Shown here: positions 54,154-63,764 of the stretch, piece after piece
How the letters are laid out: every line of letters starts with the position of its first letter
Position numbering within the stretch: position 1 is the first letter of the stretch
DNA from: Runella aurantiaca
GTDB lineage: Bacteria; Bacteroidota; Bacteroidia; Cytophagales; Spirosomataceae
Assembly: GCF_003339505.1 (NCBI RefSeq)
Contig: NZ_QPIW01000013.1
Coordinates: 62,001 to 126,000, forward strand
Length of the DNA: 64,000 nucleotides
Reading direction: 5' to 3'
Made by a program: the position numbers and the translations under genes
Notes under the pieces: generated by a model
Database searches by the model: none
The model's input: only the letters and a program-made list of their open reading frames with translations
Told to the model about the DNA's origin: nothing

Positions 54154-54230
54154 GGCTTACTTTTTTGTTTTTTAAAGTGGTTGTATGAATGTGCCGTGAG
54201 CGAAGTAACTTAATGCGATAAACGATGCAA

Positions 54231-54283
54231 AAAAATACTGCCCTTCGACAACGCAAAGATGGCGCTTGTCGAAGGGCAGTAGC
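54231..54283 (-). terminator. Hairpin terminator of the GH3-family gene
   Basis: A perfect 15-bp inverted repeat (ACTGCCCTTCGACAA at 54237-54251 with its complement at 54266-54280), followed on the minus strand by a T run. It lies 73 bp beyond the gene's stop codon at 54353. Confidence 0.75.
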
Positions 54284-54352
54284 AACTGGCAGCTCGCTGA
54301 AGTGTAATTTCCTGCCTATGAATCGGAATAAAGCAGACTTAGAAAGGGGCGT

Positions 54353-55930
54353 TTATTTTAGATTAACGGTCTCAACTTGTAGTCCTTGTTCCTGTAAATA
54401 CGCTTCCCATTCATCAATGAGGTTCTTTTTCAGAACACGGGGAAACTTATTTTGTCCGCCCATTTTACCTCTTTTGGCCAACCAACCTAAAAAAGTTGCC
54501 GAAGGCAACACCGTCACAAAAACATCTTTTAAGGCATGACGCCGCTCTACGATGTAATCATCATTGAGCACTTTGAGGTGGCCATCAATCTTATCGCGCA
54601 GGGCATCGGCGTCTACTTCGTCGTCGGTACCGATGTACCATTGGTGCGCAAAAAGCGAATCGTGACGAATGCCCGCTACCGTAAATTCTTTCACGGTGAT
54701 TCCCAACTCTTCGGCGCTTAGCTCTACGGCCTTGTTCATGTTTTCGACGGAAAGGTGCTCTCCGCAAAGACTCAAATAATGCTTTGTGCGTCCCGTAATG
54801 GTAATTTCGGCGCGTTGTTTATTAGCAAACTTAATCGTATCGCCAATCAGGTAGCGCCACGCTCCTGAGCAGGTGGAAATCAGCAGCGCGTAGTCTACGC
54901 CTTCTTCCACTTCATCAATCATCAGGGTTTGTGGATTGGGAACGAGTTCGCCGTCTTCGGTAAAATTTTTGTCGTTGAAAGGCACAAATTCGTAGAAAAT
55001 GCCATTGTCGAGGACCAACCGCATCCCATCAGCGTGCGGACGATTTTGGAAAGCAATGAATCCTTCGGACGCCAAATACGTATCAATGTAAATAAGCGGG
55101 CGGCCGAGGAGTTTTTCAAAACCAGCCCGATAAGGTTCAAAAGAAACCCCACCGTGGCCAAAAACGCTGAGGTTTGGCCAAATTTCGTGGATATTTTTCA
55201 GCTTGTAGCGTTCAATGATTTTCTCCATGATAATTTGGAGCCAAGCCGGCACCCCCGCCATAAAACCAATGTCCCAGTTGGGAGCTTCTTCCACGATTTT
55301 TTCTAGCTTTCGGCTCCAGTCACGCTCACGGGCAATCTCTGGCCCAGGTTTATAATAACGCTCAAACCAAAAAGGAATATTGGCTGCATTGATGCCACTT
55401 ACATCTCCCTGAAAACGCCCCTCGTCAATAGAGCTTAGGTCGGTACTACCGCCAATCATCAAGAAGCCTTTTTCATAAAGGTCACTCGGTAGTTCTTCGT
55501 ACCGCCCCAGCGACAGGATTTGACGAATACTCGTGCGCTGAAACGATTTGGTCATGGCTTTGGTGACGGGGATGAACTTCGACGCCGCCTCCGACGTACC
55601 TGAGCTCAACGCAAAGTATTTGACCCGCCCGGGCCAGCATACATTTTTTTCTCCTTCGTGCGCTTTATGCCACCATTCACGGAAAATTTTTTCGTAATTA
55701 TGAACGGGAACGAACTGTTTGTATTTTTCGTAAAACGTATTGCCTTCGTCAAAAACGGCGGTATTAAGTATTTCTTCAAAATTATACTTTTCACCGAACT
55801 GCGTATAACGCGCCTTCGCAAGAAGCTTGCTCAACGTTTTTCGCTGCACTTTTGCGTGGTTGTTTTTCTCACGCTGAATGCTTACGGTCAGCTTTAGTCC
55901 TCCTTTTAACAAGTTTCCTAAAAGTGCCAT
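54353..55930 (-). CDS. GH3 auxin-responsive-promoter family protein (acyl-adenylating fold)
   Basis: A 525-residue protein of the GH3 group of ANL-type enzymes, which in plants conjugate amino acids to auxin or jasmonate; bacterial members have unknown substrates. KYFALSSGTSEAASKFIPV (about 104-122) is the ATP-binding P-loop-like motif, and LRRYLIGDTIKF-type segment (WRYLIGDTIKF, about 362-372) and GRTKHYLSLCGEHLSVE are conserved GH3 regions. Start ATG 55930 precedes an amphipathic N-terminus. A monocistronic minus-strand gene. Confidence 0.87.
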   Translation of the reverse strand: MALLGNLLKGGLKLTVSIQREKNNHAKVQRKTLSKLLAKARYTQFGEKYNFEEILNTAVFDEGNTFYEKYKQFVPVHNYEKIFREWWHKAHEGEKNVCWPGRVKYFALSSGTSEAASKFIPVTKAMTKSFQRTSIRQILSLGRYEELPSDLYEKGFLMIGGSTDLSSIDEGRFQGDVSGINAANIPFWFERYYKPGPEIARERDWSRKLEKIVEEAPNWDIGFMAGVPAWLQIIMEKIIERYKLKNIHEIWPNLSVFGHGGVSFEPYRAGFEKLLGRPLIYIDTYLASEGFIAFQNRPHADGMRLVLDNGIFYEFVPFNDKNFTEDGELVPNPQTLMIDEVEEGVDYALLISTCSGAWRYLIGDTIKFANKQRAEITITGRTKHYLSLCGEHLSVENMNKAVELSAEELGITVKEFTVAGIRHDSLFAHQWYIGTDDEVDADALRDKIDGHLKVLNDDYIVERRHALKDVFVTVLPSATFLGWLAKRGKMGGQNKFPRVLKKNLIDEWEAYLQEQGLQVETVNLK

Positions 55931-56042
55931 GCTAGCAGGGGTTTTTAAATGATTGTTGATTTTTCATAAGCTGAAAGGTCTATTTTCAAGAGAGTTTTTA
56001 AGATAACGCGGTATAAGGTTCAATTACCTTTCTTCCTTATTG

Positions 56043-56834
56043 CTAACTTTCAATTTCTTCCAACTGCCACTGTTTCATTAACTCAACCGTTTGATAGGCA
56101 GTCATATCATACTGACAAGGCACTACTGCGGCATAATTATTGGCCAGTGCCCACTCGTCGGTATCTTCCATACCTTCATCATAATTGACAAACTTGCCCG
56201 CCATCCAAAAATAACTACGTCCGTGCGGGTCTTTTCTTTTCTCAAACTCTTCTTCCCATTTTCCGTTGGTCTGACGGCAAATGCGCGTTCCTTTCAGTGG
56301 CTCATCGGATTTTTTCGGAAAATTCACATTAAGTGCCACTCCTTTGGGTAAGCCATTCTCCAAAACAGCTTTTGCAAGCTGCAAAATGTAAGGTTTGGCG
56401 TGCGAAAAATCAGCATTCGGAGCAAAATCACACAACGAGAATCCGATGGCGGGAATCCCTTCAATAGCTGCTTCGATGGCCGCCGACATAGTACCAGAAT
56501 ACAAAATACTGATAGAACTGTTGGACCCGTGGTTGATACCACTCACTACCAGGTCGGGAGTGCGGTCTTTTAACACATAATGCTTGCCCAATTTCACACA
56601 ATCGGCCGGAGTACCACTACATTCGTAGGCCCTTACATCCTTAAAAATCTCCGTTGCATGAAGCCGCAAAGGCTCCCCAATCGTAATCGCGTGGCCCATC
56701 CCCGATTGGGGGCTGTCGGGAGCCACCACCACCACGTCGCCTAACTCTTGCATTAACTCAACTAACGTCCTGATTCCTAGCGATGTAATACCATCGTCAT
56801 TACTAACTAATATTAGCGGTTTTGGAGGATACAT
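56043..56834 (-). CDS. surE: 5'/3'-nucleotidase SurE
   Basis: A 263-residue metal-dependent phosphatase acting on nucleoside monophosphates. The N-terminal VSNDDGI (about 10-16) holds the metal Asp pair; APDSPQSGMG (about 38-47) and SGINHGSN (about 97-104) are the other active-site motifs. A TAACTTTG -7 element lies 28 bp upstream on the minus strand. Confidence 0.95.
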   Translation of the reverse strand: MYPPKPLILVSNDDGITSLGIRTLVELMQELGDVVVVAPDSPQSGMGHAITIGEPLRLHATEIFKDVRAYECSGTPADCVKLGKHYVLKDRTPDLVVSGINHGSNSSISILYSGTMSAAIEAAIEGIPAIGFSLCDFAPNADFSHAKPYILQLAKAVLENGLPKGVALNVNFPKKSDEPLKGTRICRQTNGKWEEEFEKRKDPHGRSYFWMAGKFVNYDEGMEDTDEWALANNYAAVVPCQYDMTAYQTVELMKQWQLEEIES

Positions 56835-56861
56835 AATGGGTTATTTCTCATTTTAGGCGGG

Positions 56862-56869
56862 CAAAGTTA
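56862..56869 (-). promoter_or_regulatory. Candidate -7 element (TAACTTTG) for surE
   Basis: CAAAGTTA on the plus strand reads TAACTTTG on the minus strand, at a normal leader distance from the surE ATG (56834). Confidence 0.5.
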
Positions 56870-57022
56870 CGGACAAATCATCAGATTTTCACTTTTGATT
56901 TTCACCGTTGCATTACCGCAGACATTCTATCGAGAAAGCACTAAAATAAACGAGATTCAGCGTCAATTATTCTACTGAATGACTGGCCTTTATGCGTTTA
57001 TTGGCTAGAATTGCTTTTTTGG

Positions 57023-59311
57023 TTATTCGTATCCATTTTTAAAAACAATGACCCCACCTTTCTCAAAACTGACTTCCACAAATTCTTTCTCCATTTTCTC
57101 CAGCACAGCCCCTTTTTTCTCCTTTACAAAGTGCGTTTTGAAGGGCAATTTCAGCCGCGCGATACCGCCTTTTTCAGATTTTAAAATAACCTCGTCCACC
57201 AAGCCGCCCGTACGTTTTCCGCTGACCAACACGGCACCTTCAGCTCGTAGTTCTTTGAACGAAACGTCTTTCCAATCGGCAGGTATGGCGGGAAACACTT
57301 CAATAAAACCCGCATAGCTTTGCAACAGCATTTCCTGTATTCCCGCCGCAAAGGCAAAATTCCCCTCCAGTGTAAACGGTCGGTATGTAAACTTAGACAG
57401 GCCCGATTTCGTTTGGTCGCCGTTGGCATGAAAGGAGTTGGGTAAACAAAACGCCGTGGCAAAAGTACGCAACGTTTTGGCCGCCCCTGTGCCGTCTTTG
57501 GCGCGGGCTTTCAGGCTGCCCAACCACGCATACGAATATCCGCACCACCAATCAGGGCCAATTTTTTCGAGCAAGGCAAGGCTATTTTTGATGATGGCTT
57601 GGTCATTTTCACCATTTTCCCAGCGAATTTCACCCAAAGGATGAATGGCCATCACGTGCGAAAAATGCCGGTGAGATTGATTATAGGGCAACGATGGTGC
57701 AAATTTCAATTCGGCGTTTTCTGAAAGAGCATAAGGAGCAAACTGGCCAAAAATCTTCTGCCAATGCGCGGCTTCTTGCGTTAGTTTCAATTCTGCCGCC
57801 AATTCAGCGGCTTTGCTAAACGTAAAACGCATAAGCGACAAATCATAGTTCGTATTCTCAGAAAACCAAGCAGTTACCCGATTATCATTGATTTCTGGAC
57901 TCGAACTGATGGGAAGTTGACGTTGCCCCTGTGCATTCAGAAACGTATTTTTTTCTAAGAATGTCGCCACCTCTTTAAACCACGGATAGGCCCGTTTTTG
58001 CAAGAAATCACGGTCCATGCTGTAGCGCCATTGGAGATAATAATGCTGCGCCAGCCACGAAGAGACCGTCGGCGAAAACGAATACTGAATCCATCCGCCC
58101 ATCGGCACCCCCGTGAGGGTAGTCACGCCAGGAACATTGATTCCCTCACTTTGATAAAACCATTTGGTATACTCGCGGTACGCGGGGCGATTTTGGTCGA
58201 GGTGGTCAAGGTAGCCGAGGGTTTCTTCCAAATGATTGGCGGTGTAGCCGGGCCAATAACTCAATTGCGTATTCAAATCATGGTGAAAATCGCCTTTCCA
58301 CGGCGGCAATCGGCCGTTGTCGGCCGTCCAAACTGCCTGCAATGAAATCGGTGGCGCCCCCCGACGGGCCGTGCTGCCAAATTTATACTGTTCCAGATAA
58401 TACTGTTTTTCCAAGACGGCATCTGGCAGCTCAATACTCGATTTAGCCCAGAAATTTTTCCACCAAGACAAGTGCGTTAAGGCCGCTTTTTCAAACGGAA
58501 CTACTTTAGCGGTCAATGTACTGGCGGCAGGTTTAGGCTTGTTGGGATAATGCACCGAAATCGCCCAAACTCCTTCCCATACATCAGCACCGAGGGGTTT
58601 CCAGCGTACACTTACTTCGTACTCAAACCCACCCCAGCCTTTTTGGCGGTAGGTATAGGCGTTTCCTTGTTGAAGCACTTTTCCCTGTTGGTAGCCCAAC
58701 CGCGCCAAATCATCACCCGCTACCGACCCACCCGCAGTTTTGTCTACTTCTCCTTCGTATTTTGGCGCTAACAGGCTGATTTTAAAATCTTTCACACCTT
58801 CCACCCGAAAATAACCTAGCAACGCGGAAGCATGAACAAAAGAGGTAAGTTTGGCCCCGTTGGCCCAGTTTACTTCGGCCGTGGCTTTTTGTATATCCAC
58901 CCGAGCAGAGCTTACTTCGCCCCAAGTTTGGCTTTCTATTTCCAATGCCGCACCCGGAATCTTGCTCGGGGCGGGTTCACGCTCATACGGCACATCACCG
59001 TATTGCTGTACGGCGGCGTAGTTGTTTTTCTTGATTTGCTCCTGCACCCATGCATACGTAAACTCGGGCTTTTTCATGCCCTCCATCGGGCGTAAATCCC
59101 ACAATTCAGCGTGATCGAGGGAGAAGCGTAGGTTATTGCCTTTTTGCCAAATCAATTCTCCAATAAAACCATTCCCCAACGGCAATGCTTCGTCCCAACG
59201 GGTTGGGAGTTTGTCAAAAACCAAGTTGTGTTTGGCAGAAACTTGGGCAACAGTTGCTTCGGTCACCCCGAAGAGGACACCCAAAAATAGGTAAAGAAGG
59301 CGCTTTAACAT
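57023..59311 (-). CDS. GH95-like exported glycoside hydrolase
   Basis: A 762-residue protein with a signal peptide (ATG 59311, ending TVAQ; the longer start at 59344 lacks it). The N-terminal LPTRWDEALPLGNGFIGELI (about 34-53) and central SLQAVWTADNGRLPPWKGDF...LSYWPGYTANHLEE (about 330-370) are typical of GH95/GH65-N proteins. GH95 members are alpha-L-fucosidases or galactosidases. In this copy the region that normally reads TxNINxEMNYW is HHDLNTQLSYW, so one of the Asn residues normally found there is Asp; substrate and activity are uncertain. Confidence 0.78.
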   Translation of the reverse strand: MLKRLLYLFLGVLFGVTEATVAQVSAKHNLVFDKLPTRWDEALPLGNGFIGELIWQKGNNLRFSLDHAELWDLRPMEGMKKPEFTYAWVQEQIKKNNYAAVQQYGDVPYEREPAPSKIPGAALEIESQTWGEVSSARVDIQKATAEVNWANGAKLTSFVHASALLGYFRVEGVKDFKISLLAPKYEGEVDKTAGGSVAGDDLARLGYQQGKVLQQGNAYTYRQKGWGGFEYEVSVRWKPLGADVWEGVWAISVHYPNKPKPAASTLTAKVVPFEKAALTHLSWWKNFWAKSSIELPDAVLEKQYYLEQYKFGSTARRGAPPISLQAVWTADNGRLPPWKGDFHHDLNTQLSYWPGYTANHLEETLGYLDHLDQNRPAYREYTKWFYQSEGINVPGVTTLTGVPMGGWIQYSFSPTVSSWLAQHYYLQWRYSMDRDFLQKRAYPWFKEVATFLEKNTFLNAQGQRQLPISSSPEINDNRVTAWFSENTNYDLSLMRFTFSKAAELAAELKLTQEAAHWQKIFGQFAPYALSENAELKFAPSLPYNQSHRHFSHVMAIHPLGEIRWENGENDQAIIKNSLALLEKIGPDWWCGYSYAWLGSLKARAKDGTGAAKTLRTFATAFCLPNSFHANGDQTKSGLSKFTYRPFTLEGNFAFAAGIQEMLLQSYAGFIEVFPAIPADWKDVSFKELRAEGAVLVSGKRTGGLVDEVILKSEKGGIARLKLPFKTHFVKEKKGAVLEKMEKEFVEVSFEKGGVIVFKNGYE

Positions 59312-59656
59312 GGCAAGTTGTTTTGTATTAAAAGGAACTGACACATTCTCTTACTTAGTACGAAGATATTCGATTATTTCAGGCAATTGAAAAAGAAGGT
59401 CCCAGAAAGTTGATTTTTACGGCCATCATAGAATAAAATACGATTGCCCCAAGAACCCAATATTTGGCTGATAAGCTGAGGTTTCAGAACCTAGCTCGGT
59501 GTTTAGATGTTGCGTATTCACAAGCTGCAAATTGTTTTCTGGGGCTCAAGTTCAAAAGCCTTAATCGAAACGATAAAAGTATAAATTTTACCAAAAATCG
59601 TGTAACAACTCCCTCATCTAAGCACTGTACCTTTGTACCGTCAAATCAACAATAGC
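59312..59656. other. Divergent intergenic region, GH95-like gene to copA
   Basis: 345 bp without a gene. On the plus strand, TACCTTTG at 59628-59635 matches TAnnTTTG and is 22 bp before the copA ATG, a good -7 element. No riboswitch, repeat or operator was recognised in the rest. Confidence 0.45.
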
Positions 59657-61873
59657 ATGGAAACGCTCACGATAGAGAACGAACAAAAAATAACGATTCC
59701 TGTGACGGGAATGACCTGTGCGGCTTGTGCGAGCAGCGTCGAAAACGTCCTCAACAAACAGGAAGGGGTATTGGAATGTGCCGTAAATTTTGCCAACGAA
59801 ACGGCCCAAATCACTTTCAACACCACCCAAACTTCCCCCGAAGCGCTCAAAAAATCGGTGCAGGCCGTGGGGTATGACTTGATTTTGGATACTGCCAATG
59901 CCCAAGTAAAGCAAGCTGAATTAAAAACAGCGCACGTGCAATCACTCAAAAACAATGTGGTTTGGGCGAGTATCCTAACCGCTCCCGTGGTGGTTATCGG
60001 TATGTTTTTTATGAAAATGCCCTACGCCAATTGGATTATGCTGGCCCTGACCACGCCCGTATTGGCCCTGTTTGGCAAAAGTTTTTTTATTAACGCCTGG
60101 AAACAAGCTCGCCACGGGCAATCCAACATGGACACGCTCGTGGCGTTAAGCACCGGAATTGCCTACCTATTCAGCCTTTTTAATACCATTTACCCCGAAT
60201 TTTGGCACAGCCGGGGACTTCACCCGCACGTCTATTTTGAAGCGGCGGCCGTCGTGATTGTGTTTATTATGTTGGGGAAATTGCTCGAAGAAAAAGCCAA
60301 AGCCAATACCTCCTCAGCCATCAAAAAACTGATGGGCCTCCAACCGCATACCGTGTGGATTATCGAAAACGGCGAAGAAAAAGAAGTAGAATTGGCCCAA
60401 GTCCGCATTGGCGACCGCATCATCGTCAAGCCCGGCGACAAGATTGCCGTGGATGGCAAAGTGCTTTTTGGCACCTCGTTTGTGGATGAAAGTATGCTTT
60501 CTGGGGAGCCTATTCCGGTTGAGAAAACCAAAGGGGCCAAAGTCTTCGCAGGAACGGTCAATCAGCAGGGTAGTTTTCGATTTATTGCGGAAAAAATCGG
60601 CGGAGAAACCTTACTAGCGGGCATCATTCAGATGGTCCAAAATGCCCAAGGCAGCAAAGCCCCGATTCAAAAATTGACCGACAAAATCGCGGGCATTTTT
60701 GTCCCGATTGTCATCGGCATTGCCATTCTGACGTTTATGGCTTGGTTCATTTTAGGAGGTGAAAACGCCCTGTCGCAGGGTTTACTGGCGGCGGTTACGG
60801 TACTGGTCATTGCCTGTCCGTGTGCGCTAGGGCTGGCTACCCCAACGGCCATCATGGTGGGCGTGGGCAAAGGCGCTGAAAACGGGATTCTCATCAAAGA
60901 CGCCGAAAGTTTGGAACTAGCCCATCGGGTGAATGCCATCATTTTGGACAAAACAGGCACCATTACCGAAGGCAAGCCTACGCTCACCGACAGTTTTTGG
61001 GTCGAAAATCATGAATCTCAAAAGAGCATTTTGCTCTCCATTGAAAGTCAATCGGCTCACCCGTTGGCCGAGGCGGTTGTGAATCATTTGAAAATGGAAG
61101 GCGTCAAAACGCGCTTAGTTCAGCAGTTTGAAAACGTAACGGGTCGGGGAGTAAAAGCGACCGTCGATGGAGAGATTTTTTACGTCGGCAGCCCCGTATG
61201 GATGACCGAGCGGCAACTTTCTTTGTCGGAATCGCCCATTGAAAAGTGGCAATTGGAAGCCAAAACGGTCATCGTTTTTGCCAACGAAACCAAGGTAATC
61301 GCCGCCTTTGGCATTACTGACCCCATCAAAGAAACGTCAGCCAAAGCCATTGAAGAACTTCAAAACCAAGGAATTGACGTTTATATGTTGACGGGCGACA
61401 ATGTCCAAACGGCGCAACAAGTAGCGAAACAGGTGGGAATCAACCATTTTAAAGCCCAAGTGTTACCCTCCGACAAAGCCGCTTTTGTGGAAGAATTACA
61501 ACGAATGGGCAAAGTGGTGGCCATGGTCGGCGACGGCATCAATGACTCCCACGCGCTGGCGATGGCCGATGTGAGCATTGCCATGGGTCGAGGTTCCGAT
61601 ATTGCCATGGATGTGGCCAAAATGACGCTTATTTCTGGCGATTTGCATAAAATTGCGCAGGCCATTCGCCTTTCTAAATGGACCGTAGCGGCGATTCATC
61701 AGAACTTGTTTTGGGCGTTTATTTACAATCTTATCGGAATTCCGCTCGCCGCTGGCGTGTTGTACCCACTCAACGGGTTCCTGCTCAATCCGATGATTGC
61801 GGGGGCAGCCATGGCGCTGAGTTCGGTGTCGGTGGTGGGAAACAGTCTGAGACTTAAGCTAAAACACTTATAA
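59657..61873 (+). CDS. copA: Copper-exporting P1B-type ATPase
   Basis: A 738-residue Cu(I) ATPase of the inner membrane. A single N-terminal HMA domain (about 10-75) has [10 protein letters not shown]; the membrane part has CPC at 387-389; phosphorylation D431 (DKTGT); [11 protein letters not shown] near 630. The C-terminal [36 protein letters not shown] is characteristic. Copper export removes excess Cu(I), or can load exported cuproenzymes such as NosZ. ATG 59657 was preferred to 59633. A small HMA protein follows. Confidence 0.95.
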   Translation: METLTIENEQKITIPVTGMTCAACASSVENVLNKQEGVLECAVNFANETAQITFNTTQTSPEALKKSVQAVGYDLILDTANAQVKQAELKTAHVQSLKNNVVWASILTAPVVVIGMFFMKMPYANWIMLALTTPVLALFGKSFFINAWKQARHGQSNMDTLVALSTGIAYLFSLFNTIYPEFWHSRGLHPHVYFEAAAVVIVFIMLGKLLEEKAKANTSSAIKKLMGLQPHTVWIIENGEEKEVELAQVRIGDRIIVKPGDKIAVDGKVLFGTSFVDESMLSGEPIPVEKTKGAKVFAGTVNQQGSFRFIAEKIGGETLLAGIIQMVQNAQGSKAPIQKLTDKIAGIFVPIVIGIAILTFMAWFILGGENALSQGLLAAVTVLVIACPCALGLATPTAIMVGVGKGAENGILIKDAESLELAHRVNAIILDKTGTITEGKPTLTDSFWVENHESQKSILLSIESQSAHPLAEAVVNHLKMEGVKTRLVQQFENVTGRGVKATVDGEIFYVGSPVWMTERQLSLSESPIEKWQLEAKTVIVFANETKVIAAFGITDPIKETSAKAIEELQNQGIDVYMLTGDNVQTAQQVAKQVGINHFKAQVLPSDKAAFVEELQRMGKVVAMVGDGINDSHALAMADVSIAMGRGSDIAMDVAKMTLISGDLHKIAQAIRLSKWTVAAIHQNLFWAFIYNLIGIPLAAGVLYPLNGFLLNPMIAGAAMALSSVSVVGNSLRLKLKHL

Positions 61874-61989
61874 TCAAGAAGTAGGAATTAAGAGGTATGA
61901 AATAAGAAACCAGAAGTACCAAAAAAACAATCCTCTTATTTCTTAACTCTTATATCCATAATAATCAAAAATCATCAATTATTCAAATC

Positions 61990-62199
61990 ATGGAAACGTT
62001 AAAATTCAAAACCAATATCAATTGCGGAGGCTGCGTAGCAAAAGTAACTCCTTTCTTGAATCAACTCGAAAACGTAGAGACGTGGAAAGTTGACACCAAC
62101 AATCCCGAAAAAATTCTGACCGTATCGGGCGAAGATTTAACCTGCGAACTCATCGAAAGCGCCATTCAGAAGGCAGGGTTTGAAGCAGTAGAAGTATAA
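61990..62199 (+). CDS. Small HMA-domain metal chaperone (CopZ-like)
   Basis: A 69-residue ferredoxin-fold protein. The metal loop reads NINCGGCVAKVTPFL (about 10-24): the MxCxxC pattern of copper chaperones is changed to INCGGC. The end LIESAIQKAGFEAVEV is standard. It presumably carries Cu(I) to or from CopA, 116 bp upstream; the altered loop may shift metal preference. The spacer contains a 30-bp AT-rich inverted stretch of no clear role. Confidence 0.85.
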   Translation: METLKFKTNINCGGCVAKVTPFLNQLENVETWKVDTNNPEKILTVSGEDLTCELIESAIQKAGFEAVEV

Positions 62200-62214
62200 T
62201 ATTGTTCAGGAAGT

Positions 62215-62260
62215 AAAAATCGGAGAATGGCACACGTCCGTTCTCCGATTTTCTATTTTT
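62215..62260 (+). terminator. Terminator after the HMA protein gene
   Basis: AAAAATCGGAGAA (62215-62227) and TTCTCCGATTTT (62241-62252) form a 12-bp stem with a T-rich tail. The arms share CGGAGAA words with repeats near 12971 and 20000. Confidence 0.8.
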
Positions 62261-62468
62261 AAGCTTACCGCCTGTACTCCCCTCCTCTCCAGAGCATCAA
62301 CACGATTTGGGGCCATCACCTAGGCAAATTTTTTATTTTTTGCGCATTTTCGACAAAATTCTCCCAGATTTACACACCTCTGGTAGTACTTTACAGGCAT
62401 TCTCTTCTTTAAATAAAACACAAACGCTTTTCAAGGCCCAACCAAACACCGCCTAATCAATCGCAAAG

Positions 62469-63641
62469 ATGCATTTACGTCTATTTTTACTTTTATTGAT
62501 TCCATTTTTGGGAAATGCCCAACCGCCAAAAGAAACTGTGGTTTTCCAAAACGGGCAAAACGGCTATAAATGTTACCGTATTCCCGCGATTGTCAAAGCC
62601 CCCAACGGCCACTTACTGGCTTTTGCCGAAGCGCGCCGCAACAATTGCGGGGATTTTGGCGATGTGGAAATCGTGATGAAACGCAGCACCGACAACGGCG
62701 CGACGTGGGGAAACTTGCAAGTCGTGGCCGATAACGGCAACGACCAAGCAGGCAACCAAGCCCCCGTTTTTGACTTGACAGATAAGCGGTTTCCCAAAGG
62801 TCGGTTGTTTTTGTTTTACAACACGGGCATCGCCCACGAGCAGGAAGTCCGCGAAGGAAAAGCCATTCGGGAAGTGTGGTATAAGACCAGCACCGACGAC
62901 GGACAAACTTGGTCGGAGCCAGTCAATATCACCACGCAGGTTTCCAAACCCAATAAACCCAGCGTAAATCCCGCCTACAATTTCAAAGAAGACTGGCGCT
63001 CATACGCCAATACCCCGGGCCACGGTCTGCAAATTCAAAAAGGAAAGTACAAAGGCCGACTTTTTATTCCCGCCAATCACTCGGCAGGACCACCCCAAAA
63101 GGAGTCCCGGGATTATGTGGCCCACGCTTTTTACAGCGATGACCACGGCAAAACCTTCAAACTTTCGCCCAACGTGGCCTACGCCAGCAGTAACGAGGCC
63201 ATCGCCGCCGAAACTTCGGACGGCAGTTTGGTTTTCAATTGCCGCAATCAATCGGGCGACGCCAAGTACCGAATTCAAGCCTTTACCAAAAACGCGGGCG
63301 AAACTTGGGACGAAGTGAAAATCATGACCGACCTCCCCGACCCTGTTTGCCAAGGAAGCATGATTGATTTTCAACCCAAAAAAGGACAAAAAGTGTTGCT
63401 TTTTTCCAACAACAACAGCCAAACCCAACGCGATAAACTGACCGTTCGCGTCAGCTATGACGACGGAAAAAGCTGGTCGGCCGGTAAAGAAATTTACGGC
63501 GCCGCCAAGGCATACTCAGACCCATCGGCATATTCAGATTTGGTGGTGCAGCAAAACAATGTACTTGGAGTGTTGTACGAAAAAAATGATTATACGCAGA
63601 TCGTTTATGCTCAATTCAGCTATGAATGGCTGGAAAAATAA
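62469..63641 (+). CDS. Exo-alpha-sialidase, GH33 type
   Basis: A 390-residue secreted neuraminidase (signal 1-18, ending GNAQ). The N-terminal YRIPAIV (Arg of the catalytic triad, about residue 39) and LLAFAEARRNNCGDFGDVEIVMKRS (about 50-75) are GH33 signatures. Four Asp boxes are visible: STDNGATW, STDDGQTW, YSDDHGKTF and SYDDGKSW. It releases sialic acid from glycans. It precedes a sulfatase gene, in line with degradation of sulfated or sialylated host or mucin-type glycans. Confidence 0.92.
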   Translation: MHLRLFLLLLIPFLGNAQPPKETVVFQNGQNGYKCYRIPAIVKAPNGHLLAFAEARRNNCGDFGDVEIVMKRSTDNGATWGNLQVVADNGNDQAGNQAPVFDLTDKRFPKGRLFLFYNTGIAHEQEVREGKAIREVWYKTSTDDGQTWSEPVNITTQVSKPNKPSVNPAYNFKEDWRSYANTPGHGLQIQKGKYKGRLFIPANHSAGPPQKESRDYVAHAFYSDDHGKTFKLSPNVAYASSNEAIAAETSDGSLVFNCRNQSGDAKYRIQAFTKNAGETWDEVKIMTDLPDPVCQGSMIDFQPKKGQKVLLFSNNNSQTQRDKLTVRVSYDDGKSWSAGKEIYGAAKAYSDPSAYSDLVVQQNNVLGVLYEKNDYTQIVYAQFSYEWLEK

Positions 63642-63686
63642 CGTCGGCGAGGTTTAGAACGGGGGCGCCTAGCCCTCGCCGACGTT
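63640..63686. repeat. GTCGGCGAGG inverted-repeat element (copy 2)
   Basis: Arms AACGTCGGCGAGG (63640-63652) and CCTCGCCGACGTT (63674-63686) are perfectly complementary around a 21-nt loop. It overlaps the sialidase stop region and closely matches the element at 23179-23226 in arms but not in loop. Confidence 0.7.
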
Positions 63687-63764
63687 GGCTCAAAACCGCT
63701 TCGTGACCTTTGCGCCATTCTTTGAGCCCTTTGTGGTAAATATTCTTTTATTGTTCTTTATGAT

